DNA of 64,000 nt, from positions 23,283 through 87,282 of the forward strand of contig CAYRSN010000002.1 in assembly GCA_964427185.1 (NCBI GenBank), in the 5' to 3' direction. The notes beneath the pieces are model-generated. The model did not search any database. It was not told where the DNA came from and saw only the letters and a list, made by a program, of their open reading frames with translations. Source of the DNA: Sulfurivirga sp964427185. GTDB lineage: Bacteria; Pseudomonadota; Gammaproteobacteria; Thiomicrospirales; Thiomicrospiraceae. Positions 1-10,211 of this stretch are shown one piece after another. Made by a program: the position numbers and the translations under genes. The stretch's first letter is position 1. Each line of letters begins with the position of its first letter.

Positions 1-327
1 CGAGTCGAGCAGGAAATTCTGCAAAAAGTGAAGGATAACAATGAACGCCTGATTCGGCAGGGGCAGCTGGCGATTACGCATGTGGAACAGCTGCTTCAGC
101 AGCTTTCCGAGATGGAGCGGCGCCATGATCGGCATATTGAGGCGATGATGCGCCTTTTGACAAGCAGGGTGGCGCAGGTGGAGCTGGAGCTGAAAAGCAT
201 GAAGAGCCTGCTAGAGCAGTCCAGCTTAAGTGATGAGGAAAAGAAGACCATGCGTGCACATATGCAGCAAATGCATGATGCGCTCAGTGCACTGAGTCAG
301 GATATGTTGGATAGACAGCACACTTAG
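1..327 (+). CDS. C-terminal part of a coiled-coil protein (5' end outside window)
   Basis: The reading frame is open from the first base of the window to a TAG at 325-327, so the gene begins upstream and only about 108 residues are visible. The first internal start candidate is a GTG at 28, but the frame continues before it. The sequence is hydrophilic and rich in Glu, Gln, Met and Leu, with heptad-like spacing (for example VEQLLQQLSEM and VELELKSMKSLLEQ), typical of a long coiled coil. No catalytic motif, signal peptide or membrane segment is visible. I do not recognise the family. The following 211 bp without a gene make it the last gene of its unit. Confidence 0.6.
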   Translation, partial: RVEQEILQKVKDNNERLIRQGQLAITHVEQLLQQLSEMERRHDRHIEAMMRLLTSRVAQVELELKSMKSLLEQSSLSDEEKKTMRAHMQQMHDALSALSQDMLDRQHT

Positions 328-538
328 AGCCCCCCAATCCTACGGCTCGCGCCTTGCATCTGCCGCCATCGTCACACGCAACGCGAGCACATTCAGGGTT
401 TTGCGGAGGTGCCTTAGAGGACTGTTGAAAATGATCCGGACACAATGCTTGCAAAAGCCCATGAGGGTGATTAGTATTGTCTGATATTGTATTGATTTAT
501 GGGATATTAACTTAATTTATTAGGCAGGGGGCTACCCA
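328..538. other. Intergenic region before the LysR gene
   Basis: This gene-free stretch of 211 bp has a GC-rich first half and an AT-rich second half. The first half holds a perfect 7-bp inverted repeat GCTCGCG / CGCGAGC (345-351 and 382-388) with a 30-base loop. It is not followed by a T tract, so it is not an obvious terminator. The AT-rich half (about 465-520) presumably carries the LysR-gene promoter, but I could not pick a convincing -35/-10 pair. Confidence 0.4.
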
Positions 539-1495
539 ATGGCCATGGCAGATCGCCGATTACAGGTTTTTCATACGGTTGCGAAAGTGTTGAGCTTTAC
601 CAAAGCGGCGGAAACGCTGCATATGACGCAGCCGGCAGTCACCTTTCAGGTCAAGCAGCTGGAAGAACAATTTAACACACGGTTGTTTGACCGCACACAT
701 AATAAAATCACACTGACTGATGCCGGACGCATTGTTTATAACTACTCGGAGAAGATTTTGGAGCTGTATGAGCGCATGCACAATGATGTGCGCGAAATTA
801 CCGGCGAAGTTTCAGGCTCTTTAATTATCGGTGCTTCCACTACGATTGCCGAATATCTGTTACCTAAGCTGTTAGGAGCCTTTAAAGAGAGTTTTTCTGA
901 AGTAAATATTCGATTACAGGTTGGCAATACGGATGCCATTGTTGCCATGGTGGAAAACAACCTGATTGATTTGGGGCTGGTTGAAGCACCGGTTTACAAC
1001 AAAAACCTTGAGGTAGAGGTGTGTCGTCTGGATGAAATGGCATTGGCAGTTCCACCTGATCATCCGCTGGCTTCCCGTAAGAGTGTTTCCATTGAAGAAA
1101 TACGGCGTTATGAGTATATCACCCGGGAAGAAGGTTCTGGTACACGTGCAGTGATTGATCAGTATCTAAAAGAGCAGGGGCTCGGATATAGTGATTTGGA
1201 TGTGGTGTTGGAGCTGAGCAGCCCGGAAGCTATTAAGATGGCCATTGAATCTGGTATTGGCCTGGCGATTGTGTCGCGCTCTACCTTGGCTAAGGAGTTG
1301 AAACTGGGCACGCTGAAGGCAATCCCGCTGAACCCGCCGTTGACTCGGCCTTTCTCTCATGTGCGCCAGAAACATAAGTTCCGTAACCGTGCGGTGGGAG
1401 AGCTGCTGACCTTCGCTGTGGATTATTGTAAAGAGCGTGCGCGGGAAGAGGGGTTCACAGTGCCTGAACAGCCAGCAAAAGTATCCAGCCAGTAG
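539..1495 (+). CDS. LysR-family transcriptional regulator (CysL/CbbR-like)
   Basis: This is a full-length LysR-type regulator of 318 residues. The winged helix-turn-helix lies at about residues 4-62 (SFTKAAETLHMTQPAVTFQV, then LFDRTHNKITLTDAG), and the effector-binding domain of the periplasmic-binding-protein fold at about 92-300. The opening resembles the group of regulators that begin MADRRLQVFHTVA, which is close to CysL and CbbR. Such proteins bind DNA as tetramers and respond to a small metabolite; the effector here cannot be read from sequence. ATG 539 is chosen over ATG 545 because AGGGGG at 526-531 sits 7 bases before it. No divergent partner gene is present, so the target is unknown. 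Confidence 0.88.
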   Translation: MAMADRRLQVFHTVAKVLSFTKAAETLHMTQPAVTFQVKQLEEQFNTRLFDRTHNKITLTDAGRIVYNYSEKILELYERMHNDVREITGEVSGSLIIGASTTIAEYLLPKLLGAFKESFSEVNIRLQVGNTDAIVAMVENNLIDLGLVEAPVYNKNLEVEVCRLDEMALAVPPDHPLASRKSVSIEEIRRYEYITREEGSGTRAVIDQYLKEQGLGYSDLDVVLELSSPEAIKMAIESGIGLAIVSRSTLAKELKLGTLKAIPLNPPLTRPFSHVRQKHKFRNRAVGELLTFAVDYCKERAREEGFTVPEQPAKVSSQ

Positions 1496-1567
1496 GTGAC
1501 TTCTGAAAGACAGCCTTAAGCAGCTTGGAAAAAGCTTGCTTGGGTAGCAATGTATCTGTTTGAGTAT

Positions 1568-1576
1568 TGCTATAAT
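1568..1576 (+). promoter_or_regulatory. Extended -10 promoter for the DUF502-aspS-ruvB run
   Basis: TGCTATAAT is a perfect extended -10 element, located 34 bases before the DUF502 start. No good -35 hexamer is visible 17 bases upstream, which is usual for extended -10 promoters. It is the best candidate for driving the closely packed run from 1610 to 7993. Confidence 0.55.
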
Positions 1577-1609
1577 GTGCTCCTATGACTGAGCAGGGAG
1601 CCGCATGAG

Positions 1610-2262
1610 ATGTTGAAAGCCTTTCGCCGTTATCTGATTGCGGGATTACTGGTCTGGTTGCCGCTGGGTGTGACGGTGGCGGCGTTGATCTTTTTAGTCA
1701 ATCTTTTTGATAAAAGCTTATTGCTGCTGCCTGAGCACTGGCGTCCGGAATATTGGCTGGGGTTCAATGTGCCGGGGTTCGGCATTGTGCTGTCATTAGG
1801 GTTGATTCTGTTAACAGGCATGCTGGTTGCCAATTTTCTTGGCAACCGCATTATGCGGCTCTGGGAAAGCATTTTGCAGCGTATCCCACTGGTAAGCGGT
1901 ATCTATTCGGCGGTAAAACAGCTGGCTGAAGCGGTGTTGGGAAGTGGTGAACAGAGCTTTCAGAAGGCTTTTCTGCTGGAGTATCCGCGCCGTGGTTTGT
2001 GGACGCTGGGGTTTCAAACCAGTACGACAGTTGGCGAGGCGCAGTGTAAAACAGGTATGGAAGAGGTGGTGAACCTTTTTGTGCCGACAACGCCGAACCC
2101 GACCTCGGGTTTTTTTATTATTGCCAGCCGCAAGGATATTATTGAGCTGGAGATGGGGGTGGATGAGGCGTTAAAAATGGTGATTTCAGGTGGTGTGGTA
2201 GTACCGCCGAAAGCTTGTCATGAGTTTGAACAAAAACAATCTGAACTGGAGCAAACGGTTAA

Positions 2263-2266
<4 letters not shown>
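1610..2266 (+). CDS. DUF502 family inner-membrane protein
   Basis: This 218-residue protein matches the DUF502 pattern. It has two hydrophobic segments at about residues 8-32 (LIAGLLVWLPLGVTVAALIFL) and 55-75, followed by the conserved stretch RIPLVSGIYSAVKQ at about 91-104. A soluble domain contains the motifs VNLFVPTTPNPTSGFF and MVISGGVVVP. The function of this family is unknown. It is very commonly found directly upstream of aspS in proteobacteria, as here, where its TGA overlaps the aspS ATG (ATGA). The overlap suggests translational coupling. GGGAG precedes the start. Confidence 0.85.
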
Positions 2267-4055
<1,789 letters not shown>

Positions 4056-4056
<1 letters not shown>

Positions 4057-5123
4057 TGGTTATGCAAGCTCCTTCTCTTTCCGGTGAGCTGCAGCAGCGC
4101 ATCGACCGCCTGGTACGGGCGGCAACGCCTGCTCCCATGTTGGGCAAGCAGGAAGCGGCTACCTTAAAAACAGAGATCAAAGCGCTGTTAAAAGCTAAAA
4201 ATGCTGTTTTAGTCGCGCACTACTATGTGGATGACTCATTACAGGCCTTAGCGGAAGAAACCGGTGGAATTGTGGCGGACTCACTGGAAATGGCTAATTT
4301 TGGTGCCAGAGCTGATGCGGACATGCTGGTTGTATGTGGCGTGCGCTTTATGGGAGAGACAGCCAAACTGCTCAGCCCGGAAAAAAAGGTGTTAATGCCT
4401 ACGTTGGATGCCACCTGCTCATTGGACTTAAGCTGTCCGCCTGAGCAGTTTTCCGAATTTATCCAGGGACATCCTGATCATACGGTGGTGGTCTATGCAA
4501 ATACCAGTGCTGAAGTGAAAGCGCTGGCAGACTGGACGGTAACCTCCGGCAATGCGTTACAGATTGTGCGTCACTTGAAATCACAGGGTGAAAAGATTCT
4601 CTGGGCACCTGATCGCCATCTGGGGCGCTGGATCGAAAAGGAAACGGGGGCGCAGATGCTTTTGTGGCAGGGGCACTGCATTGTGCATGATGAATTTATG
4701 GCCTATGAGCTGGAAAGGCTGAAAGCCCGTTATCCAGATGCGAAAGTGCTGGTACACCCGGAGTCTCCGGAAGCCGTGGTGGAAATGGCGGATGTGGTCG
4801 GCTCAACACGTGTGTTGCTTAATGCCGTGCGGCAGCTGCCTGATATGCAGTTTATTGTGGCGACGGATTATGGTCTGTTTTACAAAATGCAGCAAGCAGC
4901 GCCGGATAAACAGTTGATCGTAGCACCCACAGGAAGCCGCCAGCGGCAATGTAACAGCTGCGCGCACTGTCCATGGATGGCGATGAACTCACTTGTCAAC
5001 CTTAAGAGAGTATTGGAACAGGAAGATCAGGAAATTCAAATACATCCGGCTTTGCGTGAACGCGCCGTACAGCCTATTGAGCGCATGTTGGCGTTTTCCC
5101 GTAAGGTGGGGCTGGTGAAATAG
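4056..5123 (+). CDS. nadA: Quinolinate synthase A
   Basis: NadA condenses iminoaspartate with dihydroxyacetone phosphate to give quinolinate, the precursor of NAD, using an oxygen-sensitive [4Fe-4S] cluster. The 355-residue protein shows the family blocks CGVRFMGETAKLLSPEKKVL, YANTSAEVKA, WAPDRHLGRW and HPESPEAV. The three cluster cysteines fall in DATCSLDL, WQGHCIVHDEF and CNSCAHCPWMAMN. The ATG shares one base with the aspS TAA, and an alternative ATG four codons earlier or later cannot be excluded. No nadB is in the window. The pairing with aspS links aspartate use and NAD synthesis only by proximity. Confidence 0.95.
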
Positions 5124-5131
5124 GAGAGCTT

Positions 5132-5884
5132 ATGGCAGGACATAGTAAATGGGCGAATATCAAACATCGTAAGGCGGCACAGGATGCCAAGCGCGGTAAA
5201 ATTTTTACCAAGCTGATCCGCGAGCTGGTGGTGGCAGCCAAAATGGGTGGGCCTGTGATCGAGGATAACCCACGTTTGCGCGCAGCAGTGGATAAAGCGC
5301 TGCGTAATAACATGAAAAAAGACACCATTGATAAGGCAATTGCCCGAGGTGCCAGCCAGGATGAGGCGGATAACTATGAAGAGGTGCGCTATGAAGGCTA
5401 TGGGCCGGGCGGTGTAGCGATTATGGTGGACTGTCTGACGGACAATAAACAGCGTACGGTTTCTGAAGTGCGTCACGCTTTCAGTAAGCGAGGCGGAAAC
5501 TTGGGCACGGATGGTTCAGTTGCTTATCTGTTTAAGCGAATGGGGGTCATCTCTTTTGCGCCGGAGACTGTGGATGAAGATGCCTTAATGGAAGCCGCCA
5601 TTGAAGCAGGTGCTGAGGATGTCGTGATGAACGAAGACGGCAGCATGGATGTTATCACCTCGCCGGAAGACTATATGGACGTACTTTCTGCGTTAGAAGC
5701 AGCAGGTTTTAAACCGGTCAGTGCCGATATTAGTATGGAAGCGGATGTAAAGGCGGAGATTACGGATCCGGAGCAGGCACAGAAAGTGATGGCTTTGATT
5801 GATGCGCTGGAAGATCTGGATGATGTACAGCGCGTCTATTCCAATGTGGATATTCCTGATGCAGTGATGGAGAAGCTGGCCTGA
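5132..5884 (+). CDS. yebC: YebC/TACO1 family protein
   Basis: The 250-residue protein has the diagnostic start MAGHSKWANIKHRKAAQDAKRG and the central motif YEGYGPGGVAIMVDCLTDN. It corresponds to the YebC/TACO1 family of three-domain cytosolic proteins. Members have been described as DNA-binding regulators and more recently as translation factors that help ribosomes through proline-rich stretches. Which role applies here cannot be told from sequence. GGAGAG precedes the ATG by 6 bases. It lies directly before ruvC, the arrangement found in many gammaproteobacteria. Confidence 0.93.
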   Translation: MAGHSKWANIKHRKAAQDAKRGKIFTKLIRELVVAAKMGGPVIEDNPRLRAAVDKALRNNMKKDTIDKAIARGASQDEADNYEEVRYEGYGPGGVAIMVDCLTDNKQRTVSEVRHAFSKRGGNLGTDGSVAYLFKRMGVISFAPETVDEDALMEAAIEAGAEDVVMNEDGSMDVITSPEDYMDVLSALEAAGFKPVSADISMEADVKAEITDPEQAQKVMALIDALEDLDDVQRVYSNVDIPDAVMEKLA

Positions 5885-5889
5885 GTGCC

Positions 5890-6393
5890 GTGCGGGTTTT
5901 GGGCATCGACCCGGGTTCTCGCCGAACAGGGTTCGGCGTGATCGAGTCAGGCCGGTTTAAGGCGTATTATGTTGCCAGTGGTGTCATACGTGTTGAGAAA
6001 TTCACACCGCCAGAGCGTCTTAAACGGATTTTTCAGGCAGTACAACAGTTGCTGATACAATACCAGCCGGAGGTTTTGGCAATTGAAAAGGTGTTTGTGC
6101 ACAAGGATCCTGTTGCAGCAATCAAGCTGGGACAGGCACGAGGCGTGGTGTTGTGTGCAGCAGCTTTAGCAGAATTACCCATTTATGAATACACGCCCAC
6201 TAATATCAAACGTGTAATTGTAGGCAGTGGACATGCGGAGAAAACTCAGGTGCAGTTTATGGTGCAGCAGCTGTTGAAGTTAAGTGAAAGCCCTCAGGAA
6301 GACGCAGCAGACGCTTTGGCCTGTGCGCTCTGTCATAGTCGTTATGCGACGCTCAATCCGCTTTCTGTGCGTTCAAAAGGGCAGCAGTTTTGA
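5890..6393 (+). CDS. ruvC: Holliday junction resolvase RuvC
   Basis: RuvC is the dimeric endonuclease that cleaves Holliday junctions during recombinational repair. At 167 residues it has normal length. The four acidic catalytic residues are visible: Asp7 in GIDPGSRRTG, Glu66 in LAIEKVFV, and Asp138 and Asp141 in QEDAADALA. The start is a GTG at 5890, five bases after the yebC TGA, and it is supported by family alignment (MRVLGIDPG). The gene ends in a 4-base overlap with ruvA. The order yebC-ruvC-ruvA-ruvB is the standard gammaproteobacterial one. Confidence 0.95.
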   Translation: MRVLGIDPGSRRTGFGVIESGRFKAYYVASGVIRVEKFTPPERLKRIFQAVQQLLIQYQPEVLAIEKVFVHKDPVAAIKLGQARGVVLCAAALAELPIYEYTPTNIKRVIVGSGHAEKTQVQFMVQQLLKLSESPQEDAADALACALCHSRYATLNPLSVRSKGQQF

Positions 6394-6989
6394 TTGGTGC
6401 ATTGAAAGGCGTGCCATTGGTATGGCAACCTCCTGAACTGGTACTGGATGTACAGGGAGTGGGGTATGAGCTTCAGGTGCCCAGTACACTTTCTTTGCAG
6501 ATGGGAGAACCACTCCAGCTTTATACCCATCTGATCGTAAGAGATGACCAGATGCAACTATATGGCTTTGAAAGCCAGCAGCAGCGGGATGTCTTTCGCA
6601 CATTACTCAAAATTAACGGTGTGGGTGCCAAAATGGCGCTGGCAATTGTGACAACCTGGACGGTGGCAGAGCTGATGCAGATTATTCAGCAGGAAAATCT
6701 GAAAGCTTTGACGCAGGTACCAGGCGTTGGCAAAAAGACGGCCGAGCGACTGCTGGTAGAGCTGAAACATAAATTTGCTCATACGGAAGTACAAGCTTCT
6801 GCAACGGCGTCAGTCTCAGCACCAGATACGGGCTGTTTACTCAGCGAGGATATTCTGGCGCAACAGGCGCTGGAGCAGCTGGGATATAAACCGCAGGAAG
6901 CCGCCAGGCTGGTTAATCAGGTGGCAGAAGCTGGGCTTGAAACTGCGGAAATTATTAAGCGCGCATTGAAGCAGGCACAGGTGCGATGA
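6390..6989 (+). CDS. ruvA: Holliday junction branch migration protein RuvA (TTG start)
   Basis: RuvA binds the four-way junction as a tetramer and loads the RuvB motor. The 199-residue protein has the N-terminal OB domain (about 1-64), two helix-hairpin-helix motifs (TLLKINGVGAKMALAI and LTQVPGVGKKTAERLLVEL) and a C-terminal RuvB-contact domain (about 150-199). The start is a TTG embedded in TTGA, overlapping the ruvC stop by 4 bases, and family proteins begin MIG(R)L(K/R)G at exactly this point. Its own TGA overlaps the ruvB ATG, so ruvC, ruvA and ruvB are all translationally coupled. Confidence 0.94.
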   Translation: MIGALKGVPLVWQPPELVLDVQGVGYELQVPSTLSLQMGEPLQLYTHLIVRDDQMQLYGFESQQQRDVFRTLLKINGVGAKMALAIVTTWTVAELMQIIQQENLKALTQVPGVGKKTAERLLVELKHKFAHTEVQASATASVSAPDTGCLLSEDILAQQALEQLGYKPQEAARLVNQVAEAGLETAEIIKRALKQAQVR

Positions 6990-7993
6990 TCGAAACCGAC
7001 CGCATTGTGGGGAATCAGGCTGCAGAGGATGATATCTACCTCCAGCCGAAAATCCGCCCGCAGTCTTTTGAAGACTATGTGGGGCAACAGACCGCTCGTG
7101 CTCAGCTGTCCATGTTTATTGAGGCTGCGCGTCAGCGTAACGAAGCGTTGGATCATGTGTTGCTTTATGGTCCGCCTGGGTTAGGCAAGACCACTTTAGC
7201 GAATATTATTGCCCATGAAATGGGGGCGCATCTGCGTCAAACTTCAGGTCCAGCATTGGAGCGCCTTGGTGATCTGGCAGCCCTTTTAACCCGGCTTGAG
7301 CCTTTTGATGTGCTCTTTATTGATGAAATTCACCGGCTTTCACCGTCTGTTGAAGAGATTCTCTATCCTGCTATGGAAGATTATCATATCGATATCATCA
7401 TTGGCGAGGGGCCGGCTGCCCAAAGTGTGCAGATTGATATCCCACCCTTTACCTTGGTAGGCGCAACAACGCGCGCGGGGCTGTTGACCACTCCGTTGTT
7501 GGATCGTTTCGGCATTGTGCAGCGCCTGGAATTTTATTCTGTGTCGGAGCTGGCTCAGATTGTCATGCGCTCTGCCCACATACTGGGTGCTTCCATTGAG
7601 CCTGCGGGTGCGGAAGAGATTGCGCGACGTGCACGCGGCACCCCACGGATTGCCAATCGTCTGCTTAAGCGTGTGCGGGATTTTGCCCAGGTAAGGGGGG
7701 ATGGTGTGATTACCCGGGTTGTGGCAGATCAAGCCTTGAATTTATTGGAAGTGGATCCATTAGGTTTGGACAAGATGGATCGGCGTTTATTGCAGCTGGT
7801 TATTGATCAGTTTGACGGCGGGCCGGTAGGCATTGATAGCCTTGCCAGTGCACTGGGAGAGGAAAAAGGCACCATTGAAGAAGTGATAGAGCCCTATTTG
7901 GTGCAACAGGGGTTTTTGGTTCGAACGCCGCGTGGGCGCTTAGTGACCGAACAGGCTTATGCACATCTGGGTTTGAAAAGTCATAAAGCATAG
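6986..7993 (+). CDS. ruvB: Holliday junction branch migration ATPase RuvB
   Basis: RuvB is the hexameric AAA+ motor that drives branch migration with RuvA. The 335-residue protein shows Walker A (YGPPGLGKTT), Walker B (LFIDEIHRL), sensor 1 with the ATTRAG motif, and the C-terminal winged-helix domain (IGIDSLASALGEEKGTIEEVIEPYL). It is last in the yebC-ruvCAB block and is followed by 59 bp before tolQ. Confidence 0.96.
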   Translation: MIETDRIVGNQAAEDDIYLQPKIRPQSFEDYVGQQTARAQLSMFIEAARQRNEALDHVLLYGPPGLGKTTLANIIAHEMGAHLRQTSGPALERLGDLAALLTRLEPFDVLFIDEIHRLSPSVEEILYPAMEDYHIDIIIGEGPAAQSVQIDIPPFTLVGATTRAGLLTTPLLDRFGIVQRLEFYSVSELAQIVMRSAHILGASIEPAGAEEIARRARGTPRIANRLLKRVRDFAQVRGDGVITRVVADQALNLLEVDPLGLDKMDRRLLQLVIDQFDGGPVGIDSLASALGEEKGTIEEVIEPYLVQQGFLVRTPRGRLVTEQAYAHLGLKSHKA

Positions 7994-8052
7994 CCGTCAG
8001 GCGTATGAGGGCGGTAAAATGTCCGCTTATAAATCTTAGATAAAGAGGGGTT

Positions 8053-8739
8053 ATGAACGCGCAACAGTTTTTTGAGTTGATTATGAATGCCTCTCCTGTT
8101 GTGCAGGGAGTTATGGGGCTTTTGGTATTGATGTCCATCGCGGTCTGGGCAGTAGGGCTGGCGAAGCTAGGGCAGTTGGTGCGTTTGCAAAAGCAGCTGA
8201 AAGGACTGGAAGCAGATTTTGACCGCGAACAGGGATTGGAGCTTTACTACCACTTGGGACAAAAACCGTATGGTACCGGTGTAGTCGGTGAAGTCCTGCA
8301 TGCACCTGTGGCGGAGTTTTTAAAGCTGCATGAGCTGGGTGTGCGTCAGGCGGATGGATTACTGGAGGGTGCAGAGCGTGCTGTGCAGGTCGCTTTGGGA
8401 AAAGCGCGCAGTGAGACAGAGCAGATGTTATCCACGTTAGCGACGATCGGCTCATCGGCACCTTATATTGGGCTATTCGGCACGGTATGGGGCGTGATGA
8501 ATGCTTTTGCAGGGCTGGCAAATGTACAGCAGGCAACGCTTTCTGCCGTAGCACCGGGGATTGCGGAGGCCTTAATTGCAACAGCACTGGGGTTGTTTGC
8601 GGCGATTCCGGCTGTGATTGCTTATAACCGGCTGACTGCGCGTGCCAATGCCTTGAATGATCGGCTGGAGATGTTGAGCGAGGCCGTATTAACACGCCTG
8701 CACCGTCAGACACGTAAACATATTGCTTCTGGGGCATGA
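8053..8739 (+). CDS. tolQ: Tol-Pal system proton-channel subunit TolQ
   Basis: TolQ is the polytopic inner-membrane stator of the Tol-Pal machine, which uses proton motive force to pull the outer membrane inward at the division site. The 228-residue protein has three hydrophobic segments, at about residues 17-38, 128-155 and 165-190. The conserved region between and around the last two reads STLATIGSSAPYIGLFGTVWGVMNAF and AEALIATALGLFAAIPAV. A good AGAGGGG precedes the ATG. The usual first gene of the operon, ybgC, is absent: ruvB lies directly upstream. Confidence 0.95.
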   Translation: MNAQQFFELIMNASPVVQGVMGLLVLMSIAVWAVGLAKLGQLVRLQKQLKGLEADFDREQGLELYYHLGQKPYGTGVVGEVLHAPVAEFLKLHELGVRQADGLLEGAERAVQVALGKARSETEQMLSTLATIGSSAPYIGLFGTVWGVMNAFAGLANVQQATLSAVAPGIAEALIATALGLFAAIPAVIAYNRLTARANALNDRLEMLSEAVLTRLHRQTRKHIASGA

Positions 8740-8742
8740 TAA

Positions 8743-9186
8743 ATGAGTATACGGCGTTTGCGAGTACACCATAAACGCCCCAAGCTGGTGGCGGAAATCA
8801 ATGTGGTGCCTTATGTGGATATTACCTTGGTGCTGCTGATTATTTTTATGGTGACCGCACCGATTGTACAGCAAGCGGTTTGGGTGGAGCTTCCGGAAAC
8901 GCCCAGAATAAAAAGCGCGACAGACAACTCTGCTGCCACACCTTTTGTTATCACTGTTACAAAAGCAGGATTATATCGTACCAGTGCACACCCTGATAGG
9001 GTGGTTTCTACTGAAGCACTTCCTGAGTTGGTGGCTGAGGCGGTGGCACGCGCACAGTTAAAGCAGCCTGTTTATCTTCAGGGAGATAAGCAGGCACCTT
9101 ATGGCAAGGTGGTTAAGCTGTTTGTGCTGCTGAAAGCGAATGGTGTAAAAAACGTGGCGCTATTGACTGAGCCGGAGCAGCAATAA
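8743..9186 (+). CDS. tolR: Tol-Pal system protein TolR (ExbD family)
   Basis: This 147-residue ExbD/TolR protein has a short cytoplasmic start, a single membrane helix at about residues 24-45 (VDITLVLLIIFMVTAPIV) and a periplasmic domain. Asp26 in the helix matches the proton-relay aspartate of the family. It pairs with TolQ to form the motor that energises TolA. It begins three bases after tolQ, and its TAA shares one base with the tolA ATG. Confidence 0.94.
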   Translation: MSIRRLRVHHKRPKLVAEINVVPYVDITLVLLIIFMVTAPIVQQAVWVELPETPRIKSATDNSAATPFVITVTKAGLYRTSAHPDRVVSTEALPELVAEAVARAQLKQPVYLQGDKQAPYGKVVKLFVLLKANGVKNVALLTEPEQQ

Positions 9187-10202
9187 TGATCCGTTTTGTG
9201 TTGAAACACCCGTTGGCAACATTTTTTTCTCTGCTGTTGCATGGCGGGCTTGCAGCAACTGTTTTTTGGCTTTATCTGCACACACCGTCGGAGCGTGAGC
9301 AGGTTGTCAATATTCCGGCGGATCAGGCTGTCTCTGAGCAAACCACAAAGCCTGTAGAGGTCATGCAGCCGATGCGTACTTTTACCGTAGATGCTGATCT
9401 GGTACAGCAGCAGCTACAGAAAATCCAGCAGGAAGAGCTGGAAAAACAGCGGCGTGCGGAACAACTGCGTCAGCAGGCGGAGGCTGAAAAGCAGCGTCTG
9501 GCCGAGTTAAAACGTCAGCAGGAAAAAGCGCGTCAGCAAGCACTGGCAGCACAGCAGGCAGCGGAAGCCGCCCGCAAAAAAGCAGAAACGCTCAAACAGC
9601 AGCAGGAGGCTGCCCGTCAAAAGCTGCTGGCTGAGCAACAACGTGCACAGGCACTGAAAAAAGCGGCTGAAGAAGCCGCCCGTAAAAAAGCTGAAGCCGA
9701 ACGCAAAGCACAGGAAATTTTGCGTGAAAAACAGCTGGCAGAAGAAAGAAAGCGTCAGTTAGAAGCTGAATTAAAGCGTAAAGCGGAAGAAAAGCGCCGT
9801 TTGGAAGAAGCCGCGCAAAAAGCCAAGCTGGAAGAAGCGCGTCGTCGTCAACAGGCTCTGTTGCAAAAACAGCTGCTGGAAGAGCAGCAGCGTCGTCAGC
9901 AGCTGCTGGAGCGTGAACAGCTGAGCAAGCTGCGACAACTGTATATCAGTGAAATTGCCGCAAAAGTAAGAGAAAACTGGCGTACCCCGGTAAAGGTCAA
10001 TCCAGAAGCGGCTTGTGAGCTACAGATTACACAGGATAAAACCGGTAAGATTCTTTCCGTGCAGGTTCTCAACTGCAATGCATATGCCGATCGGCAGTTT
10101 AAGGTGGCCGCTGAACGTGCTGTCTGGCGTACGGCACAGTTACCGCCGCCGCCTAATGAAGCCCTGTTTGAGCGTGTTGTTCGTTTTAAGTTTAAACCCT
10201 GA
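9186..10202 (+). CDS. tolA: Cell envelope integrity protein TolA
   Basis: TolA bridges the inner membrane to TolB and Pal. The 338-residue protein has one N-terminal membrane helix (about residues 10-32), a very long Ala/Lys/Glu/Gln/Arg-rich helical domain (about 70-255) and a C-terminal globular domain. The last contains the TonB-like stretch YISEIAAKVRENWRTP and a cysteine pair (EAACELQI, VLNCNAYA) that probably forms the conserved disulfide. The helical domain is degenerate repetitive coding sequence, not a DNA repeat array. The start overlaps the tolR stop. Confidence 0.93.
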   Translation: MIRFVLKHPLATFFSLLLHGGLAATVFWLYLHTPSEREQVVNIPADQAVSEQTTKPVEVMQPMRTFTVDADLVQQQLQKIQQEELEKQRRAEQLRQQAEAEKQRLAELKRQQEKARQQALAAQQAAEAARKKAETLKQQQEAARQKLLAEQQRAQALKKAAEEAARKKAEAERKAQEILREKQLAEERKRQLEAELKRKAEEKRRLEEAAQKAKLEEARRRQQALLQKQLLEEQQRRQQLLEREQLSKLRQLYISEIAAKVRENWRTPVKVNPEAACELQITQDKTGKILSVQVLNCNAYADRQFKVAAERAVWRTAQLPPPPNEALFERVVRFKFKP

Positions 10203-10211
10203 GGAATGTGA

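Noticed and set aside
345..388. 7-bp GC-rich inverted repeat as a terminator of the first gene
   Set aside because: The loop is 30 bases long and no T tract follows on the plus strand.
7919..7932. GGTTCGAA-like T-loop suggesting a tRNA
   Set aside because: It lies in the ruvB coding sequence and no cloverleaf stems are found around it; no tRNA was seen in any spacer.
9390..9930. Repetitive DNA in tolA that might be taken for a tandem repeat or array
   Set aside because: It is degenerate coding sequence for the long Ala/Lys/Glu helix typical of TolA.
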